A DNA stretch of 64,000 nucleotides from Pandoraea norimbergensis (GTDB lineage Bacteria; Pseudomonadota; Gammaproteobacteria; Burkholderiales; Burkholderiaceae). Within the stretch, counting starts at the first letter, position 1, and each line of letters begins with the position of its first letter. The position numbers and the translations under genes were made by a program. Positions 60,119-64,000 of the stretch are shown here, piece after piece. The DNA lies in assembly GCF_001465545.3 (NCBI RefSeq), contig NZ_CP013480.3, forward strand, positions 3,348,001 through 3,412,000. Reading direction: 5' to 3'. The notes under the pieces were generated by a model. That model was not told where the DNA came from, ran no database searches, and saw only the letters and a list, made by a program, of their open reading frames with translations.

Positions 60119-61222
60119 TCAGGTACCGGTGACGAGATTCTTGTCGTCCCCGCCGTTTTCGTCGTCGTCCTCGTCCGCACCGGGCAAGGGCTGCCCGGAT
60201 GCGGCTTCGTTCGCCGCCGTGTCGGCAGCGTGCGGGGTCACATCTTGCGTTGCCGGCGCGGCGGGATCGGCCGCCTGCGTCGTCACGTGCTGCATATCTT
60301 GCGGCGGATCGTTGTCGACCGGTGCCGCAGGTTCCGAATCTTCGGAATATTCCTCGTCCTGCTTGAGCGCGGCATCGATTTGTTCGACATCGCCTTGCTC
60401 ACTGACGTGCGTCACGTCCGCGAGTTCCGCCGACGCCGGCAAATCACCGCCTTCGCCCTCAGCAATCACCGCATCGAGCAGCGCGTCGTCGGTGAGCGCT
60501 TGCGCCGCATCCGATACCGGCCGCTGATCTTCCGGCACGCCTTGGGCGAGCGGCAGATCGTCGGCACGCGCCTCAGCCAGCCGGGCCAGCGCTTCGGCAT
60601 CGGCGACCGGCGCATCGTCCGAGGTCGCCTCGTTGTTGCTGTCTTCGCCTTCGGCACGTTCGCCGAATTCGATGTTCTGTTGCGCGAGCAAGTCGATTTG
60701 CGCCTGTGCCGCCGGGTCTTCCAGCGGCGGCAGCGCGTCGAGTGCACGCAAGCCGAGATCGTCCAGGAAATCCTTGGTCGTCGCGTACAGGCCAGGGCGT
60801 CCCGGCACGTCACGATGGCCGATCACCTCGATCCAGCCACGATCTTCAAGCTGCTTAATGATCTGTGTATTGACCGTCACACCGCGAATTTCTTCAATAT
60901 CGCCACGTGTGACCGGTTGACGGTATGCAATGATCGCCAGCGTCTCCATCACAGCCCGCGAGTACTTCGGCGGCTTTTCCGGATTGAGGCGATCGAGATA
61001 TTCACGCATGCGCGGACGGCTCTGGAAACGCCAGCCGGTGGCCAGAGCCACCAATTCCACACCTCGGCCATCCCATTGCACGCGGATTTCCTCGAGCAGC
61101 GCGCGCACCGTATCGCCAGACACGGTGTCATTGAAAAGCTTTCGCAGATCGCCAACCTTCAGCGGCTCTTGCGCGCAAATCAACGCGGTCTCGAGGACGA
61201 GTTTCGCCTCTTGGGTATTCAT
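60119..61222 (-). CDS. scpB: Segregation and condensation protein ScpB with acidic tail
   Basis: A 367-residue protein whose first 190 residues are Scp[21 protein letters not shown], then MREYLDRL with [28 protein letters not shown], the paired winged helices that bind ScpA and SMC. The last 170 residues are an acidic, Ala/Asp/Glu/Gln-rich tail without a domain, much longer than the E. coli-like proteins lack entirely or Bacillus ScpB (197). Transcribed toward rluB, which begins about 150 bases further on. Confidence 0.9.
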   Translation of the reverse strand: MNTQEAKLVLETALICAQEPLKVGDLRKLFNDTVSGDTVRALLEEIRVQWDGRGVELVALATGWRFQSRPRMREYLDRLNPEKPPKYSRAVMETLAIIAYRQPVTRGDIEEIRGVTVNTQIIKQLEDRGWIEVIGHRDVPGRPGLYATTKDFLDDLGLRALDALPPLEDPAAQAQIDLLAQQNIEFGERAEGEDSNNEATSDDAPVADAEALARLAEARADDLPLAQGVPEDQRPVSDAAQALTDDALLDAVIAEGEGGDLPASAELADVTHVSEQGDVEQIDAALKQDEEYSEDSEPAAPVDNDPPQDMQHVTTQAADPAAPATQDVTPHAADTAANEAASGQPLPGADEDDDENGGDDKNLVTGT

Positions 61223-61703
61223 GTGCGACTAAGCAGACCGGGGGCTTGGCGACCCGGTATCAGGAATAAATGGATGCTTGGAACACGAGAAACGGTCGTA
61301 ACCGCTTCGCATAAGCGCGCGCCCTTTTGTGTTCGGTCGTAGTGACGGCGGCGCGACCTGGATGCTTCGAAACGACCTGCCGGGAAAACGCCCAGGCCGA
61401 TAGTGCGGCGAGACGGACGTCCGGTATGTGCGCAATTATTACTGAAACACTGTCGCCCGTAAAGCGTCGTCGACATGTCTGCGTCCCGCGCCCGCCCTTA
61501 CCGGCCGGGAGAATGCCGCCATCGCCCCGCCGGCCGCCATTCGCCAGCCTGCGGCGTCTTGTCGCATTCACACACGGCGCGGACCGACACACCCCCTCAA
61601 ACGCCCGTTCTGCGCCCCTATCGAGTCCGACAGGCCACCCCGTCGTTTGAAACGGCGGGTAGACGCACCATGGTAAACTTCTGAAATAACTTCAAGGGCA
61701 TTC
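61223..61703. other. Non-coding stretch between scpB and the FNR gene
   Basis: These 481 bases separate two divergent genes. I found no convincing gene, RNA or strong promoter in them; a TGGTAAACT element near 61671-61679 is the only -10-like sequence close to the FNR start. Confidence 0.55.
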
Positions 61704-62438
61704 ATGACCACCGAGATCGGACGCATTCCAGTCGCTCAGCCCCGTTGTTCCACGTGCTCGCTGGGGCAGTTCTGCCTGCCCGTCGGCATTCCTGCACCCG
61801 AACTGGAACGGCTGGATGCACTCGTGAGCGAGCGCCGTCGCCTCAAAAAGGGCGAAGTGCTCTATCACGCCAACGATTCGCTCAACGCCGTCTACGGCAT
61901 CCGTTTCGGCTCTCTCAAGAGCTGTGTCACGGCACCGGACGGACGCGAGCAGGTCGTCGGCTTTCACCTGCAAGGCGAACTCATCGGCCTTGACGCCATC
62001 GCCGACAACCATCATCCAAGCACCGCCGTCGCACTCGAAGACAGCGAACTCTGCATTGCCCGCTTTGGCGAACTGGAGACGCTCTCGCGTCAGGTGCCCA
62101 CGCTGCAACGTCAGATGCACCGCTTGATGAGCCAGGAAATCCGCAACGAACACCAGCAGTTGCTCGCGCTGGGCACCATGCGCGCCGAAGAGCGTCTGGC
62201 CGTGTTCCTGCTTAACCTGTCGGAGCGTCTGGCCGCACGCGGCTACGCGGCCAACGAATTCGTGCTGCGCATGAGCCGCGAGGAAATCGGCAGCTTCCTC
62301 GGTCTCAAGCTCGAGACCGTGAGCCGGCTGTTCTCCCGCTTTGCCCAGAACGGCATGATCGAAATCCGCCAGCGCCACGTCAAGATCATCGACGCCACCG
62401 CCCTGCGCACCCTAGCAGGCGCCCCCTCGGCCTGCTAA
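61704..62438 (+). CDS. fnr: FNR/Anr-family oxygen-sensing regulator
   Basis: A 244-residue CRP/FNR-type regulator. All four iron-sulfur ligands of FNR are present: C15, C18 and C24 (CSTCSLGQFC) and C117 (SELCIARF), so it should carry an oxygen-labile [4Fe-4S] cluster. The cyclic-nucleotide-like domain has VVGFHLQGELIGLDAIA. The helix-turn-helix is MSREEIGSFLGLKLETVSRLFSRF, with the FNR-type recognition ExxSR spacing. It would switch on anaerobic or microaerobic genes. Confidence 0.94.
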   Translation: MTTEIGRIPVAQPRCSTCSLGQFCLPVGIPAPELERLDALVSERRRLKKGEVLYHANDSLNAVYGIRFGSLKSCVTAPDGREQVVGFHLQGELIGLDAIADNHHPSTAVALEDSELCIARFGELETLSRQVPTLQRQMHRLMSQEIRNEHQQLLALGTMRAEERLAVFLLNLSERLAARGYAANEFVLRMSREEIGSFLGLKLETVSRLFSRFAQNGMIEIRQRHVKIIDATALRTLAGAPSAC

Positions 62439-62662
62439 GACCGGCTTGCGTGCATAACCGATAAGCTACCGGTCGGCCGGCTCGCCCGCCTTGCGCCAGA
62501 TCAAGAGTCGCGTGACGTCGATAACGGCGCACGCGATTCGACACACAGGCCGGGCGCGGCTCTGGCAAGCGTTCGACAAGCCCGGGCAAACCCTCCATAA
62601 TCGGCGCGTTCGCCGTGCCGCCACCTGTGGTCCGGCGCATCACCCCGTCGGAGGCCGCCGTT

Positions 62663-63097
62663 ATGCCCGCAGCCATTTTTCTGAGTCCGGAAGACGCCGA
62701 GCACGCTTATTACGAAGCGCTTCGTGCCGGTGACATCGATGTCCTGATGAACGTGTGGTCGGAAGACGAGGAGATCGTCTGCATTCATCCGGCCGGTCCG
62801 CGCCACGTCGGCCCCGCGGCCGTGCGCACGAGCTGGCGTCAGATTCTGTCCAAGGGCGGCCTGCAATTGGCCGTCAGTCATCTTCAGGTCGCACACAATC
62901 CGCTGTGCGCCGTCCATAACGTTCTGGAACAGATTCTGGTGGAAACGCATCCCGAAGCGCGCTACGCATTCGTGCTGGCCACCAACGTCTATCTCAAGGA
63001 AGCCGACGGCTGGCGCCTCGCGCTTCACCACGCAAGCCCCGCCATCGGCCACGAAGACACTCGCTCACCGACGTCCCACTCGCATCGCCTGCATTGA
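62663..63097 (+). CDS. NTF2-like/SnoaL-fold protein (DUF4440 type)
   Basis: A 144-residue single-domain protein. A helical start (SPEDAEHAYYEALRAGDIDVLMNVWS) and a beta-rich body (EEIVCIHPAGPRHVG, WRLALHHASPA) fit the NTF2-like fold, often a small-ligand or ketosteroid-type domain. The ATG at 62663 is chosen because GGAGG lies eight bases upstream; a longer form from 62615 exists. It is 224 bases after the FNR gene. Confidence 0.8.
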   Translation: MPAAIFLSPEDAEHAYYEALRAGDIDVLMNVWSEDEEIVCIHPAGPRHVGPAAVRTSWRQILSKGGLQLAVSHLQVAHNPLCAVHNVLEQILVETHPEARYAFVLATNVYLKEADGWRLALHHASPAIGHEDTRSPTSHSHRLH

Positions 63098-63187
63098 CTT
63101 CGGCTGCATCGGGTCGGCTGCATTAGGTCACACAGACGACATCACTCAACGGCTCGCCGATGAGCGTCGCGCCCCTGCCTCTGAAGC

Positions 63188-64000
63188 TCACACGGTGGTG
63201 CCGGTACCGGCAGGCCCCTCTAGCGCATCGTCTTGCACGTCCCAATAAGGCGTGGGACCGAAGCGTGCTTGAAGGAAATCAATCAGCGCGTGCGTCTTCG
63301 GCGGCACGAAAGCGCGGCTCGGATACACCGCCCAGATCGCGACTTCGTCGGCGAGCGGGTACGCCGATAGCACCGGCACCAGCTCACCGCGGCGCAGGTA
63401 AGCCCCGATATCCCACGTCGACTTGGGGGCAATGCCCAGCCCCGCCACCACGGCGTCGCGCAGCACTTCGCCGTTATCGGACGACAGCCGCCCCGTCACG
63501 CGCACGCTGAGCGCGCCCCCGGATGTCATGAACCGCCAGTCACGCTGATCGCCCAGCGTCAGGCAATCGTGACTGGCCAGATCGCCGGGGTGTTTCGGTG
63601 CGCCGCGGGCCGCGAGGTAGGCCGGTGAAGCACACAACACGCGCCGATTGGGCGCGAGCTTGCGTGCGACCAGCGTCGAATCACGCAACGCCCCCACGCG
63701 AATCGCCAGATCCACGCCCTCCTCGATCAGATCGACCACCCGATCGGTCAAACGGAAATCCAGAGAAATGCCCGGGTACTGCGCAAGAAACGCAGGTAGC
63801 GCCGGCGAAACGTGTTGCCGCCCGAACGACGAGGAACACGACACCCGCAGGCGTCCTTGGGGGGCGGCATGCCCCTGCCCAACCGACGCCAGCGCCTGCG
63901 CTTCGGCCATCAGCAACGCCTGCGCCTGTACGAGAAAAATATCGCCTTCCTGCGTGAGTGCCACCCGGCGCGTCGTACGATGAAACAAGCGCGCGCCGAG
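63188..64000 (-). CDS. LysR-family regulator, cut by the window end
   Basis: Part of a LysR-type protein; the gene runs beyond base 64000, so the helix-turn-helix is missing here. The visible 270 residues begin LGARLFHRTTRRVALTQEG, the usual end of the DNA-binding region, and then give the effector domain (SSSFGRQHVSPALPAFLAQYP, DRVVDLIEEGVDLAIRVG). It resembles the gcl-linked regulator at 20095-21006 in this effector segment. Confidence 0.85.
   Translation of the reverse strand, partial: LGARLFHRTTRRVALTQEGDIFLVQAQALLMAEAQALASVGQGHAAPQGRLRVSCSSSFGRQHVSPALPAFLAQYPGISLDFRLTDRVVDLIEEGVDLAIRVGALRDSTLVARKLAPNRRVLCASPAYLAARGAPKHPGDLASHDCLTLGDQRDWRFMTSGGALSVRVTGRLSSDNGEVLRDAVVAGLGIAPKSTWDIGAYLRRGELVPVLSAYPLADEVAIWAVYPSRAFVPPKTHALIDFLQARFGPTPYWDVQDDALEGPAGTGTTV

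Noticed and set aside
57880..60132. Open frame of 750 codons opposite rluB
   Set aside because: Antisense of the Gly/Ala repeats, which gives a Thr/Ala-rich shadow.

Overview
The window is chromosomal DNA of a GC-rich betaproteobacterium, most likely a member of the Burkholderiaceae (Pandoraea or a close relative). This is inferred from the base composition, the rpsF-priB-rpsR-rplI-dnaB order, the rimP-nusA-infB-rbfA-truB order, and the protein sequences. No database search was possible, so genus is a judgement. No rRNA, tRNA or CRISPR array was seen.

Layout. 1-8.1 kb: end of an aminoarabinose lipid A gene set (arnD), a 1-Cys-like Bcp peroxiredoxin, a possible small RNA or leader with a terminator, a PIN-PhoH ATPase, an NlpC/P60 lipoprotein, a 35-residue small ORF behind a Fur-like AT-rich inverted repeat, a PhoU-like/Pit phosphate pair, and dnaB. 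8.4-10 kb: the rpsF-priB-rpsR-rplI ribosomal operon with a clear sigma70 promoter. 10.1-20.0 kb: two divergently transcribed giant paralogues (about 1590 and 1640 residues). Both have an HExxH motif followed seven residues later by Asp, near a conserved C-terminus. I do not recognise them as a named system; they are the most novel-looking part of the window. 20-25 kb: a LysR regulator diverging from gcl-hyi-glxR, which turns glyoxylate into glycerate. 25-31.5 kb: L-asparaginase, then the sulfate uptake operon sbp-cysT-cysW-cysA with cysB. 31.6-36.1 kb: lexA with two SOS boxes, a small unknown gene, 3-hydroxyisobutyryl-CoA hydrolase, and typA/bipA. 36.3-41.4 kb: a MarR-controlled tripartite efflux operon (outer membrane lipoprotein, EmrA-like, EmrB-like) with three copies of a 13-base operator-like repeat. 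41.5-43.4 kb: an unknown protein and an acyl-CoA thioesterase. 43.6-50.6 kb: an RHS/YD-repeat protein gene split by a complete IS21-family element. The element has double terminal repeats and a 9-bp direct repeat at the junctions; removing it and one repeat copy restores one continuous reading frame of about 1494 codons. 50.6-61.2 kb: a cold-shock protein, then truB, rbfA, infB, nusA, rimP, rluB and scpB. 61.7-64 kb: an FNR-type regulator, an NTF2-like protein and a LysR gene cut by the window end.

How they fit together. Most of the window is core housekeeping, in operons read leftward (translation factors, ribosomal proteins, sulfate uptake). The accessory islands are the giant metallopeptidase-like pair, the unknown 345-residue protein and the IS-broken RHS gene. 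The RHS gene and the giant pair are the kinds of large, possibly exported proteins that act on other cells, but that role is inference.
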